From assembly GCA_030686995.1 (NCBI GenBank), contig CM060685.1:131217823-131281822 (forward strand): DNA of 64,000 bases, given 5' to 3'. Below, one piece after another: positions 21,421 to 32,273 of this stretch; position 1 is the first letter of the stretch; the number at the start of each line of letters is the position of its first letter. Source of the stretch: Artemisia argyi (taxonomy: Eukaryota > Streptophyta > Magnoliopsida > Asterales > Asteraceae). The notes beneath the pieces are model-generated. The model was not told the origin of the DNA. It saw nothing but the letters and a program-made list of their open reading frames with translations, and ran no database searches. The position numbers were made by a program, and so were the translations under genes.

Positions 21421-23138
21421 TTGAATTTCAACTTCTCTTGTCTTCAGTTCATGAAATCTGGCAAGTGCAGCTCTTTGTTCAGCTTCTTGATTTTCAGTCA
21501 ACTTTCTAGCAGTTTCTTCACCTAATCTTTCCAGCTCCAATTGTCTCCTAGTTCTCTTTCTAGTTGGAACATCTGATGTTGTCACTTTGGCTTTACCTTT
21601 ATCCATAGAAACAGCAACACCAGCAGAAGTATCAGGTAAAGATACTTGTTCAGCAGCAATATGAATATTCTCAGATGAATCAGCATCAACATTGAGAAGA
21701 GGAATATTCTTTGAAGCATCCATTCCAGCTTTGGCATTCCTAGCTTTGATCTTATTATAAATCTCAACTAGTTTTTCAAATGGAAGCCCCCACACATGTT
21801 TCTTAGACCAAGCAGAATTATATAATGAGCTGCTCTGATTTTTTACATATGTTCTCATATACTCTGTTTGCTGTGCTTGAGTCACGGGTTTTTTCCCTTT
21901 TTGCTTTAGCTTTTAACTCATCAGCTGCCTTCTTCCTCATCTTTAACATTTTCACAATCTCAGATTCATAATCTTGTTCCCCTACTCTCTTACCAATAAG
22001 TTCAGCAGTTACAGTAGGATTAGCAAGCATCTGTTTCCCAATCATCTGCCAGTCTGACTCATCAAACTCTAGAACTGCTGCATCCAATTCCCTTTGTCTT
22101 GCAATAGGTAAGGTAGAAACATATCTTTGAGTCTCTGAATCTAATTCTGCATCAAACTTAGCTTGTACTTCCTCAGCTAGATTTGCACTCTTCATATAAT
22201 TTTCCCATTCTTGTAATAATTTACCTTGTCCAGCTCTATCTTCAGCAGTTACAAGCTCATCCAAATCATCATGAGGAACATTAGCTGCAGTAACATCATC
22301 ATTAGACACATTCACATCTGCCATAGGTTCATCATGTACATCTTGAACCATCATCAGCAGCATTAGAAGCAGGCACATTACTAGCATCATCACCCTCAAC
22401 TACATTGGCATTGCCTTGTGGCAACATAGCTTCCAACATAGGGTGATGTTCCCCAGTATAATTAGTTTTCATTGAGGCAAACAACTTAGAACCTATACTT
22501 TTAATGGGTATATGGGTTATATCTTCAGTGGTTATGTCTAAGATTATTTGTAAGAATCTAGGGTACATTAAAAACTTATGTTGTTCCTTATCTATATTTT
22601 CTAGCATATTTTCAAAAATAAACTTAGAAAAATTATAAGTTTCACCCTTAGAAAGACAAACAATACCACAACCCAATTGCAGAGAGAACTGATTCCATCC
22701 ACCACACTTGTTGCTTATACATTGAAGCAGCAGATGCACCAAATACCTCCACTTTGGACAAAATTGATTCTTGTGCCACTTGGATGTGTCAGTACTTTGA
22801 TATCCAGCTTCTCTTAGCCCAGCAAGAATCTCTGCAGTGTTGGAATGATACACCCCATTTTCATCATCCAACTTAAGCTTTGTCCTTATCAACCCTTCTG
22901 TCACCACATATTCTACACCATCTATTTCAGCTACAATCTCTGTAGCAGATCTCTTGGTAGCAGATGCCCAAAATTGCTTCACCAGGGATTCACACACCAA
23001 ATTAGGACAATAAGTCAAAGCATAATGAATCTTCGATCTTTGAAGAAATTCCACCATCAAATCGAATTCTTCATGTCCCCTCTTTGTTTTCAGAATAGCA
23101 TATTTGTTATGATCGCCCTTCAATTCAAGTTGAGCCAT
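21421..23138 (-). pseudogene. Third ORF of copia-2 (post-pol protein), frameshifted and truncated
   Basis: The start ATG is at 23138 (MAQLELKGDHNKYA). The first part (23138-22332, 268 codons) contains LVCESLVKQFWASA and KFLMYPRFLQIIL, blocks I remember from a post-pol ORF of Asteraceae copia elements (unverified). Frame changes near 22340 and in the A run at about 21885-21893 divide it into three pieces. The middle piece is acidic and helical-looking, the last is Lys/Glu-rich (RKRTRRQLELERLGEE). The last piece runs into the inverted LTR at 21417, so its C-terminus is lost. No enzyme motif is visible. Function is unknown. Such extra ORFs after pol have been called env-like or additional ORFs, but there is no signal peptide or membrane segment here. 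Confidence 0.65.
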
Positions 23139-23570
23139 TTGACTGAATGTGTGTGAGAAGGTTATGAATTACTTCAGAGAATAATGGGTTTATTTGAAGT
23201 GATAAGCGAATAATTTTGATTCGAAAAGATATGCAGAGTGAGTTAAATTTGGAAGTTCCCCAATCGTGGTCAAAACTATCGGAACAACTTATTGACCAAG
23301 TCTGACAAAACTTCTAATTTGAAAATTAACCCTTCAGCAGCAATGAAAGTCAAACCTGCTGAAGCATAGTCAAACCTCAGCAGAATCAACCAAAGGTAAA
23401 ATATCTTCGATCAATATCTTGATTTTACTGTGCCTCCCAACTCGCATTAAATATCGTAACTCCTAAAATTAGCTTATTTAATCACCTCAGATAACACATC
23501 TCATTCATCAATTTTCCCAAATTGTTTTTCAAACCCTAATTTTTATTAACCCCAATTCTCCATCCAAATA
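23139..23570. promoter_or_regulatory. Divergent spacer between the third ORF and the antisense ORF of copia-2
   Basis: This 432-bp spacer separates the minus-strand ATG at 23138 from the plus-strand ATG at 23571. Its plus-strand end has a plant-leader look: C/A-rich, with CAAACCCTAATTTTT shortly before the ATG. GCTGAAG motifs shared with the LTR occur at 23330-23390. A bidirectional promoter is an inference from layout only. Confidence 0.35.
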
Positions 23571-24020
23571 ATGTCTTCAAACCCAAAAACCTCAGATCCA
23601 AATTCCTCTTCTCCATCAGCAGAAGAAGATGTACCACCATATCCATGGGGGCTTGAAGGTTCTGACTTTGAAAGAGCATTGGAGAACCACTGGGATGCAC
23701 AAGAAAGACAGTGGAATGCTCATTTGAAGGGTCAACCAAGCAATGTACCCAATCCTACTGAGAGAGAGAATGTCTCTCCCTTCATCTATACCTCTGATGA
23801 AGACTCTTCAGAGGAAGAACATGAAGATTCATCCTTTCTTCCTCTTTCCACACCAGAGAGATCCCAACCAAGATCAAGTGCTAGGGATCCATCTCTTCCA
23901 ACATCACAAAATTTGGTGTTGGATCTTCCTGCTCCAGGACCTGGTCTTCCACATCAAGAACATATTGGACAGAGCAAGAAGTCTGAGATCATACGTAAGG
24001 GAAAGGAGAAGCTGAAGTAG
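23571..24020 (+). CDS. Antisense ORF of copia-2 (149 aa), unknown function
   Basis: This is an intact ORF on the strand opposite gag and pol, starting MSSNPKTSDPNSSS and ending GKEKLK. It is Ser/Pro/Glu-rich with an acidic run (SDEDSSEEEHED near residue 65) and a basic C-terminus. No Cys cluster, signal peptide or membrane segment is seen. It lies between pol and the third ORF. It is transcribed (if at all) away from the third ORF and towards the 3' end of pol. A frame of 149 codons in Ser/Pro-rich sequence could be accidental. The leader-like sequence before its ATG, and the lack of any minus-strand frame covering it, argue that it is real. Antisense ORFs are reported in some plant LTR elements, so this may be one. 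Confidence 0.5.
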   Translation: MSSNPKTSDPNSSSPSAEEDVPPYPWGLEGSDFERALENHWDAQERQWNAHLKGQPSNVPNPTERENVSPFIYTSDEDSSEEEHEDSSFLPLSTPERSQPRSSARDPSLPTSQNLVLDLPAPGPGLPHQEHIGQSKKSEIIRKGKEKLK

Positions 24021-24612
24021 GTGATTGAGGAATGTAACCATGAGGCAAAGTTCTTGAGTATTCTCTTAACTTTAATTCATGAGCATCTTCCCAATCTTCC
24101 TTCTCTTCTTTTTCCATTTTCATCTTCAGCTTCTTCATTGTACTTGTCATAGCCTCAAGTATTTTGTAATAATTGATAGAAGCTAGTAGTACTGAATTAG
24201 CCAATAGTTTAGGAATGGTCATTGTATCTCATTTGTAACATTGAATGTAAGCTGTAACTTGTTTCTATGAATGAATGAAAAGATCTTATTTGAATTTATC
24301 CATTGTGTAATACCTTCAGCATGTTTCAATTGATCAGTAGAAACCATGTTCAGCATATTGACCACATTCCTTTGACTTTAGCTCTTGGTGACATTTATCA
24401 TGGAACCATCATTCTCAGAACATCTGCAAAACAACCATCAAACAAGCAAATACACCAAACAACTTGCACAACTGTTAGAGGGTTAGTGTAAAACACTTGT
24501 TAAAAACTCGGAAATTATACAACTTATACAGATAGTACTAAGTTTACAGTCATCATCCTCCCCTGAGGCATATGCCTCCCCTGAGGCTTATGCCTCCCCT
24601 TAAACTTTGCAG
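24021..24612. other. Spacer after copia-2 pol with triple polypurine motif
   Basis: No coding sequence was found. On the minus strand, directly after the pol stop, AGGGGAGG occurs three times between about 24557 and 24600, separated by GCATAAGCCTC and GCATATGCCTC. This could be an internal polypurine tract. The rest is A+T-rich 3' flank of the antisense ORF. Confidence 0.5.
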
Positions 24613-27600
24613 TTAAGGGTTTAGCATTCCAATATGGACCACCAAATATTGAAACCTTGGTCCATCAAATGCCTTGGTTAACAAATCTGCCACATTTTCA
24701 TCTGTGTGAATTTTGACCACTTTAACCAAATGTTTCTCATAAGCATCCCTTATAAAGTGATGTCTGATTTCAATATGTTTGGTTCTATTATGAAAAACTG
24801 GATTTTTAACAATGCAAATGGTACTTTGATTGTCAATGAAAATGGTAGTATTCATGAAGTTATACCCATAATCCAGTAATTGATTCTGAATCCATAGAAC
24901 CTGTCCACAACAATTGGCAGCAGCAACATACTCTGCTTCAGTAGTAGAGGTAGCAACTATGGTCTGTTTCTTGCATTGCCAAGAAATCAGTCTTCTTCCA
25001 AGAAATTGGCAACCGCCAGTGGTGGATCTTCTATCCAAATTGGCACCAGCATAGTCACTGTCACTATAAGCTGCTAGCTGAAATGGAGACTCTTTGGGAT
25101 ACCAAAGACCTAAGTTTGGTTGGCCTTTAAGATACTTAAAAATCTTCTTGACAGCATTCATATGAGAAGTAAGTGGAGTGACTTGGTGTCTTGAACATGC
25201 ACTCACAGCAAATGTAATGTCAGGTCTTGAGGCAGTCAAGTACATCAAAGAACCAATCATAGACCTGTATAAATGAACATTCACAGGAAGATCAGGAGTA
25301 AGATTGTTCTTTGGTTTGGGAGCCTCATATGGAGTAGTGGCAGTCCTGACATTTTCCATAGCAAACTTGGACAACATATCTCTTACATATTTCTCCTGAT
25401 GTATGAATATACCATCAGGTTTCTACTGAACTTGCAACCCCAGAAAGAAAGTGAGTTCTCCTATGGCACTCATCTGAAATTCTCCCTTCATCAAATCCTC
25501 AAACTCTCTACACCAGGCTTCTTTGGTAGAACCAAAGATAATATCATCCACATACACCTGCACAAGAATAATATCCCTAGAATCTTTCTTGAGAAATAAA
25601 GTCTTGTCAATGGCACCTCTTCTGTAGCCATTCTTCAGCAGAAATGTGGAGAGTCTAGCATACCAAGCTCTGGGAGCTTGATGTAGTCCATAGAGAGCTT
25701 TGACAACTTTGTACACATACTCAGGATGATCAGGGTCTTCAAATCCCTTGGGTTGAGTCACATAAACCTCCTCTTCAATCTCTCCATACAAGAAAACACC
25801 TTTAACATCCATCTGATAAACCATAAAGCCCATATAAGAGGCATAGGCCAAAAATATTCGAATTGCTTCAACTCTGGCCACAGGTGCAAAGACCTCATCA
25901 TAGTCAATGCCTTCCTCTTGTCTAAAACCTTGAGCCACTAGTCTTGCTTTGTTCTTCACCACAATACCCCTGGCATCTCTTTTATTCTTCAAAATCCATT
26001 TTGTCCCAATGGCATATTTCCCATCAGGAAGAGGAACTAAAATCCAAACCTGCTGATTCTTAAATTGCAGCATCTCCTCTTGCATTGCCTCAAGCCAACT
26101 TGAATCAGCCAGTGCTTGAGGAACACTAGTTGGTTCAATCTGAGAAAGAAAGCATGCAAACAAACAATGTTTGAAGTCTGTGTGATTGTTCCTCTATTGA
26201 TTGTAGACATAAGAGATAAAAGCAACTTCTCCATATTTTGTATTCTTGACAGTGCTTCTAGTTCGAACAGGGTCTTTAGGATCACCAATAATCTTTGATA
26301 GGGGATGAGCATTGTCAATCCTTTTGGTAGCTGTAGGTGGAACATCAATGTTGGCATCAATGTTGGTGAGTGTAGGCTCAAACTCAGTATCAAATGAAGC
26401 TGAGTTAAACAAGCCAGGCTTTGGTTGATAATTCCCAAGATCAGAAGGACTTGGAAATCTGGTAAAGGGCTTATCAAAATCTGCAGAGACTTCAGTAGAA
26501 ATGGGAGAGTGAACATCAGCAGAATCAGCATCTTTGACACTATCAGTGGGAATAGGTGTGCCTTCAGCAGTATCCTTGTTTCCACTGACTGCTTGTGCTG
26601 ACTGATGTAGGATAGCCTCAGTCTCTTGTATAACCTTGTCTTGGAGTTTCTGAGCTTCCTTAGTAGCAGCATGTTCCTACTTCTGCAATCTTGCAAGATC
26701 TTCTGCATAATGTGACTCATCATCTTGTTCAGCAGCAGAGTGATTACCTACAAAATGGTTAGGTGGAAAAGATGGTACAACAAAAGTATTCTTTTCTGGC
26801 TCAGACTCACATTCTGAGTCATCATCCATGGAACCTGCAGGGTTAGAACTTGAATCTTTGGTACCTGCATCAGGATTAGAAGCATGCCTAGTATAACCCA
26901 AATAGTCAGTCAAATAGTCTAGGTTAAAATACCAAGAATGGCCTTGTCCTTGAATATTAGGCTGATCTTCAAGAAATCTCAGATTAAGGGTCTCTTCAAT
27001 CTTTTTAGCATTCAGATTATAAACCCTATAGGCCTTGCTATGAGCTGAATACCCAACTATATATCCCTCATCAGCTTTCCCATCAAATTTACCCAGTATA
27101 TCAGCAGTATTCAAAATAGTCACCTTGCATCCAAAAGGCTTAAGGTAATGTATGTGTGGAACTTTCCCAGTGAGAAGTTCATAAGGTGTCTTGACATGAA
27201 GTCTAGTGATGGATACCCTGTTCAAGACATGACAAGCAGTACTGACTGCTTCAGTCCAAAACATGGTGGGGAGTTTGGAGTCTGCAAGCATTGATCTTGC
27301 TGCTCCAATGAGGGTTCTATTTTTTCTTTCAGCAACCCCATTTTGTTGTGGAGTTCTTGGAGTACTATAGTCCCTTCTAATCCCTTTAGACTTACAGAAT
27401 TCTATGAAGACAATATTTTTGAATTCTGTACCATTGTCACACCTAATTCCTTTAACCTTTTTATTCAGCTGGTTCTCAACTAAGATAATGAAGTCTTTCA
27501 GGATTGGAGTTGTTTCATCCTTAGTTTTGAGAAAGAACGCCCAGCAAAACATGCTATAATCATTTGTAATAACCAGGCAGAAGTACTTGTGATCAATACT

Positions 27601-28272
27601 TCGAATGGGGGTTGGACCAAAGAGATCCATGTGCAGCAACTGAAGAGGTTCTGAAATGGTGCTCACTGCTTGGACTGTTTTGTAAGAGGCTCTGTGTTGT
27701 TTTCCCTTGTTGCAAGCAATACAATTGTGTTCATTGGTGAAGAGTTTAGAAGGAAGGCCCTTAACAAGACCAAGTTTGGATAACTTGTTGATGGTCTTGT
27801 AATTCACATGTGCCATTCTTCTATGCCATTTATTAGATTCATCCAGGGAAGCTTTGGCTACCAAACATGTTAGATCACCTTCAGGCTGAACATCATTCAG
27901 ATTGAATGTGTATAAGTTGAAGGTTCTAGGAACTCTCAGCAATACAGTTGTGTCTTCTGATAGTTTGAAGTCCTTGGAAAGTACAAGACACTCATCTTCA
28001 GAGAAGAAAACCTTATGCTTAGTGTCACAAATTTGTGATACTGAGATAAGATTAAAATGCTCCAGTTCCTTCACATAGTAAACATTTTCAAAGTCTAACA
28101 AGGGTGTCTTTATGGTTCCTTTCCCTGTAATTTTGCCATCTCCACCACCAAAGGTTACAGTGCCTCCTCCTTCAATGGGCTCAAAGTCATGCATCTTATC
28201 CTTATTACCTGACATACTTCTTGAACAACCACTATCAACAATACCAACTTCAGTACTTTTCAAAGGATGTTC
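24613..28272 (-). pseudogene. pol: pol of copia-2: protease, integrase, RT, RNase H with three TAG stops
   Basis: A single reading frame runs from 28272 to the stop at 24613. It is broken only by three TAG codons (26677-26679, 26194-26196, 25423-25425). Protease active site: GIVDSGCSRSMSG near 28240. The integrase finger is WHRRMAHVNYKT...CIACNKGKQH. The DDE core is complete: LLHMDLFGPT, IRCDNGTEFKN, PQQNGVAERKNRT. RT blocks include [51 protein letters not shown] and YVDDIIFGS. RNase H shows YSDSDYAGANLDRRSTTGG and STTEAEYVAAANCC. All three stops fit a CAG-to-TAG change. A TACTAAT branch-like site (28298-28304) and a (TTG)n-TAG acceptor end at 28273 precede the frame. Confidence 0.92.
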
Positions 28273-28316
28273 CTACAACAACAACAAAATATACAAAATT
28301 AGTACACATTTGAGAC

Positions 28317-31050
28317 TCAAGTCATTGCTGACTTGAGCCTGCCTTGTGGATCATTAGTAACAGGCCATGTAGATGTTTTAGATCCACCATTGTTCTTGGG
28401 CCTGTAATGCATATTAGGTCCCTTCTTAGTCCAAGAACAACCTGCTGAGGGCTTCACAGCAGTATTCCATTTCCCACCACCATTACACATTGAGTCAAAG
28501 TGATTAGGCCAATAACCATTATAAAAGAAAGAACTAGTGGGTCGAACATATGGTCTAGTACTGGTTCTTCTCCATGAAAAATGAGATTCAGCAGAATGAG
28601 GTTTCTGTTGATGTGGAACAAAAGATGGTATTTCACTAACATTCTTCCACATTTGCCTAGTTTTTCTTTGACTACCACATGCACCCATTCTTTGCTCATG
28701 ATATGTACAATCCTTAATCAAGTGATATTTGCTTCCACACACAAAACACTTCTTCTTTTTAGAAGATGTATTTAAACCAAAAGAATTTCCATAACATGAA
28801 AAAGTATTCAAATCACCATGACAAACAGAATTGTTTTTAACAAAGCCAAAAGTATTATTATGCAAAGAATTTAAAAACAAGTCTTCAGTAGAAACTGTCT
28901 TGTTATCAGCAGCAACTCTAGAAGGCTTGTGAGGAGTCTTGGGTGATGTCTTTGGTATGGTTTTGGAAGTGGTCTTGGGCATGGTCTTGGGCAGGTCCGA
29001 CTTCTTACTTGAATCACAGCTAGCAAATGAGGTAGACCCTTCATCAGAAGACTTGTCACTGTTACAACAAGAGACAAAGTCATTAGATTTCACAATAGGG
29101 TCTTGTAAGTTAGTTGACTTTTTGCCATATAAATGATGTGATCCATCAAAGTCAAAAGGTTTGGACAAGTCTATAGGCATGTGTTCCCCTCTTATAGGTC
29201 CAGGCACAGCATTCATTCCCCCTTCCTTAACATATTTAACAGGTGTTTGATAAGCTAAGGCTGGTTCAGGGTCAAAAACACTAGACATATCAGGATAGGT
29301 TAGCTCTTCAGGGTCAATATACTTCTCATATCCTAATGCCTTTCTAGACCTAACTGATTGGCGACCATCAATTAATTTACTCAAATTAGATGCCCCTTCC
29401 TGCCATTTCATACGACCAGCTATCTCTTTATCTAATTTATCTTGTAACTCTTGTTTTTCTTTTTCTAAATCAGACTTTTCTTTTTCAGTACGTTTTAATT
29501 CTATCTTAGCAACCTCTAAATCACTTTCTAGAACTCTTATTTTTTTCATCATATTTAACTTGATTCTTTTGAAACCATACTTTTTGTTTCTCTAATGTTT
29601 TTAAAGCCATTTTATAAGACTCTACTTCAACATAACACTCATTGTATTTTGGTTTCAATTCATCAAATTCTTGTTTAAGCTCATTGTATCTTACACTACA
29701 TCCAAACACACAGTTGGTTACCTGAGAGATTCCCATCAAGGAGACTTGCTCCTTCTTATCTTCTGAAGGTGTGAATGCCAGCAGATTCACTTGTGAAGAA
29801 GTAGAAGCTTCCTCTCCAGCAGGTTCATGATCAAACCAATCAATTTGGTGATCCAGAGTCACCATTGCCTTTGAAGGTACAGTCTTGTTATTCCCTGCTT
29901 CCAATGGATAAGAACCATATCTAACTTCATCTCCAGCCTTTCTATCTTTGCATTCTCTTGAAAAATGTCCCACTTGACCACAAGTGTAGCATTTAACCTT
30001 ACTTCTATCAAACCTTGCTGCTTCTTTTCCATTAAAACCAAACTTTCTTCCAGACTTGGCTTCAAACCTTCGGATATTCATTGAGATCATTGCAAGCTCC
30101 CATTTCAAGTGCATCTCCTCCATTTCCAATGGATCTACCTGTTCAAAGTCCTCATAAGCAATAAACTGCTGAGGTTCATATTCAGCCACAAATGAATGAA
30201 TAAGATCCTCCAACACATTACTTGATCTTGATTTAGGAGCAGGTTGATTATAAGTTTGAGAAGATGCTCCTGATGAATATGAACTTGAGGCTTGATGCAC
30301 AGGTTTAGTAGAGGCACCAACAAATGCAGAATGAGTGGATGGACGTATGGGACTTCTAACATCAGGCTCAAGTGATTTAAGCCTATTGTAGAGGTCATCA
30401 AAAGACATCATGTCCAACCCACCTTTGGTCTTGAGAGCAATACAAACTTGTAACCAAGATGGTGGCAGAGATCTCAGAAATTTAGAATTGCAGTCTTCAT
30501 TGTCTGGTATAGCCTTCAACTGATTAAGTTGACTCAATATTCGATGAAACCTGTCATAACCCTTATGAATTCCCTCTTCTTCAGATATCTGAAATTCTTG
30601 AAACTTTTGCTTCAACATAGACTTCTGCAGCCTTCTTGATTCCTCATTCCCACCAAATCTTGCTTTTATAGCCATCCAAATATCCTTGGCATCCTCCATA
30701 AAATGGAAGTCACCCATATGGTCATCTGGTATAGCTTGGAGCAAAATTGTTCTGACTTTACTCTCCCTCTGTACAGCCAGAATCTCTTCAGCAGTTTTGG
30801 GTCCTACAATAGTAACAACTCCATCAGCATCTATAACATGCTTCTTCAGACTATTCCCTTTCTTAACAACCTCCCACAGATTCCAATCAATGTTTGTGAT
30901 CCAGTTCTGCATCTTCATTGACCACAGATGATAATCTTCTGCATTCTTCAAGTATGGAAACTTAGCATTACTGTTAGAGAGATTGAGTTGTTGAAGAGAA
31001 GTGGTGTTAATGTTCTGGGTTGTATCTACATCAACATCCGATCCAGGCAT
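28317..31050 (-). pseudogene. gag: gag of copia-2 with two zinc knuckles, one frameshift
   Basis: The start is ATG at 31050 (MPGSDVDVDTTQ). The frame stays open upstream to 31134 but overlaps the primer site there. Copia gag blocks: YHLWSMKMQNWI near residue 45 and LLQAIPDDHMGDFHFMEDAK near residue 100. Zinc knuckle 1 is CYTCGQVGHFSREC (29991-29950). One extra A in the A run near 29545 moves reading to a second piece (29552-28317). That piece begins with a Lys/Glu coiled coil and carries a second knuckle, CFVCGSKYHLIKDC. The stop TGA at 28317 separates gag from pol, which lies in another frame. This separation may be natural rather than decay. Confidence 0.88.
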
Positions 31051-31120
31051 GTTTGTTGATTTGTTTGGATTTGAAAAGGTGTAAGATTTGTGTTTCTTAG
31101 TATGGCAGAGACTCTCACGA

Positions 31121-31134
31121 GTCTCTGATACCAC
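31121..31134 (-). other. Primer-binding site of copia-2
   Basis: Read on the minus strand, TGGTATCAGAGACT follows the right LTR after two bases, the usual initiator tRNA-Met type site of plant copia. It fixes the right LTR as the 5' LTR. Confidence 0.9.
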
Positions 31135-31135
31135 T

Positions 31136-31614
31136 TGTTGAGCTATAGACCTTGATAGATCTTCTTGAGCACTCTAGAATCGTTAGTAATGTCACTGTAA
31201 TCAATAACACACTAATAGACAATCTCTGCAACTTGTATTTATAAAGCGGAAACAAAACACAAGCTTGATACTAAGAACTCTTGATCCTCTATGGATCTTT
31301 TAATAATATTAAGAATTCTCTAAAAGTCATTCAATACATAAACCGTGTGTTCCTTTTATACTCAAGGAACCCTAAACCGTTTCTCAAGAAACGTATATTC
31401 TAAAACTTCTAAAAGATATGCATTATCACTTCCTAAATAAACTCATGCATATCCAAGCTACATTACATAAAATACGGAAATACTATATCCGCAGAAACTA
31501 ATAAAGCTGAAACTAGTCTTCAGCAGATACACTGCTTCAGCAGAAACCAACTCTTCAGCAGAATCCTTTCAGCAGAAACAGCAGCAGAATCCTTACTTCA
31601 CAGAATTCCCAACA
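31136..31614 (-). repeat. 5' LTR of copia-2 (minus orientation)
   Basis: The 479-bp LTR, read on the minus strand, runs from TGTTGGGAATTC (31614) to AGCTCAACA (31136) and is followed by the primer site. It is nearly identical to the inverted copy at 20945-21417. Repeated TCTGCTGAAG words fill the U3. Confidence 0.95.
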
Positions 31615-31619
31615 TTTCA

Positions 31620-31638
31620 CATCCTTCTCGACTTCTTA
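31620..31638 (-). pseudogene. Prolyl-tRNA synthetase C-terminal exon, upstream part
   Basis: EVEKDV on the minus strand is completed by 20944-20866 on the other side of copia-2. It is short and identified only through continuity across the TTTCA duplication. To its right a 24-bp unit (AATACATTTATAGGTCAATCTAT) is repeated three times (about 31648-31716), replacing the missing middle exons. Confidence 0.65.
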
Positions 31639-31729
31639 AAGCATGGATTACATTTATAGGTCAATCTATAATACATTTATAGGTCAATCTATAATACATT
31701 TATAGGTCAATCTATATACATACAGATAC

Positions 31730-31810
31730 CTCCACACTAGTAGTATAAAGCCCACCAGCAAACTTCTCCAGCTCACTATTTTTCCCTTTCACAACAGGGA
31801 CGGCCAAGTA
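31730..31810 (-). pseudogene. Prolyl-tRNA synthetase catalytic-domain exon (captured fragment)
   Basis: The minus strand reads EYLAVPVVKGKNSELEKFAG then GLYTTSVE and ends at a GT donor (31729, GTATCTG). I recognise a conserved block of eukaryotic cytosolic prolyl-tRNA synthetase (…KSELEKFAGGLYTTSVEAFIP…). The next exon is absent. Upstream the open frame continues to about 31990 with HYVPKAKVAIESILRSCNRA, which I do not recognise as part of this enzyme, so it may be a second captured fragment. Only fragments are present, so no working synthetase can come from here. Confidence 0.78.
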
Positions 31811-32087
31811 CTCGAACATCATCTCCCCACTGCCAGATAAAGTAGTCCATATGTGGGTTGTTGAAGACGTGAAGATAGCCTGACTATAAGCTCGATTGCA
31901 TGACCTCAATATGGACTCAATTGCAACTTTTGCTTTTGGAACATAATGGCCAATGTCATGAGCTGCCAATGAAGCACAATGATAGAAAAAGGTCAAAACA
32001 AGGTTGTAAATAGTGTTGTTCAAATGTATCTCTAGACAACGAGTTAAACTAATTAATGTTACCCGAAGATGCTTGTCATTTACTTAC

Positions 32088-32273
32088 AGCTATATGTTTG
32101 CTATATTTATCTGTCCAATGCATGAGTTGCACTTTTATGCGTGCAACTGCTTCATACCATAAGTTAAGTGCGGGGTGTACACCAGGTGGAGGCCAGTTAC
32201 CCTTTCCACCATCTTCAAGTGGTGCTAAAATGTTTGACAACATATTGCAAAGTGTATGGTGAAGTTCACTCTT
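32088..32273 (-). pseudogene. FURRY/cell-morphogenesis protein exon (captured fragment)
   Basis: The minus strand reads ELHHTLCNMLSNILAPLEDG and then WPPPGVHPALNLWYEAVARI, VQLMHWTDKYSKHIA. It ends at a perfect GTAAGT donor at 32087-32082. I recognise this block from the large plant ARM-repeat protein related to FURRY. There is no complete gene here. It sits about 0.3 kb from the prolyl-tRNA synthetase exon in the same orientation. That is expected if several host genes were copied piecemeal into the CACTA element. Confidence 0.7.

Larger units (their letters stand above)
20945..31614 (-). mobile_element. Ty1/copia element with inverted LTRs (copia-2)
   Basis: The right LTR (31136-31614), primer site, gag and pol are all in minus orientation. 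The left LTR (20945-21417) is in plus orientation, so both outer ends are U3 ends beginning TGTTGGGAATTC. A perfect 5-bp duplication TTTCA flanks the whole (20940-20944 and 31615-31619). The LTRs differ at only about 2 of 473 bases. The left LTR lacks its last 6 bases and is joined directly to the interior of the third ORF, so the usual 3' end and polypurine tract are missing. Between the LTRs lie gag (31050-28317), pol (28272-24613), an antisense ORF (23571-24020) and a third ORF (23138-21421). Confidence 0.92.

Noticed and set aside
21304..21525. Plus-strand 73-codon ORF across the inverted LTR junction
   Set aside because: Antisense of ORF3 plus LTR sequence, with no protein-like features.
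30686..30931. Plus-strand ORFs within gag of copia-2 and similar plus-strand frames across pol
   Set aside because: Shadows of gag/pol, which carry clear motifs on the minus strand.
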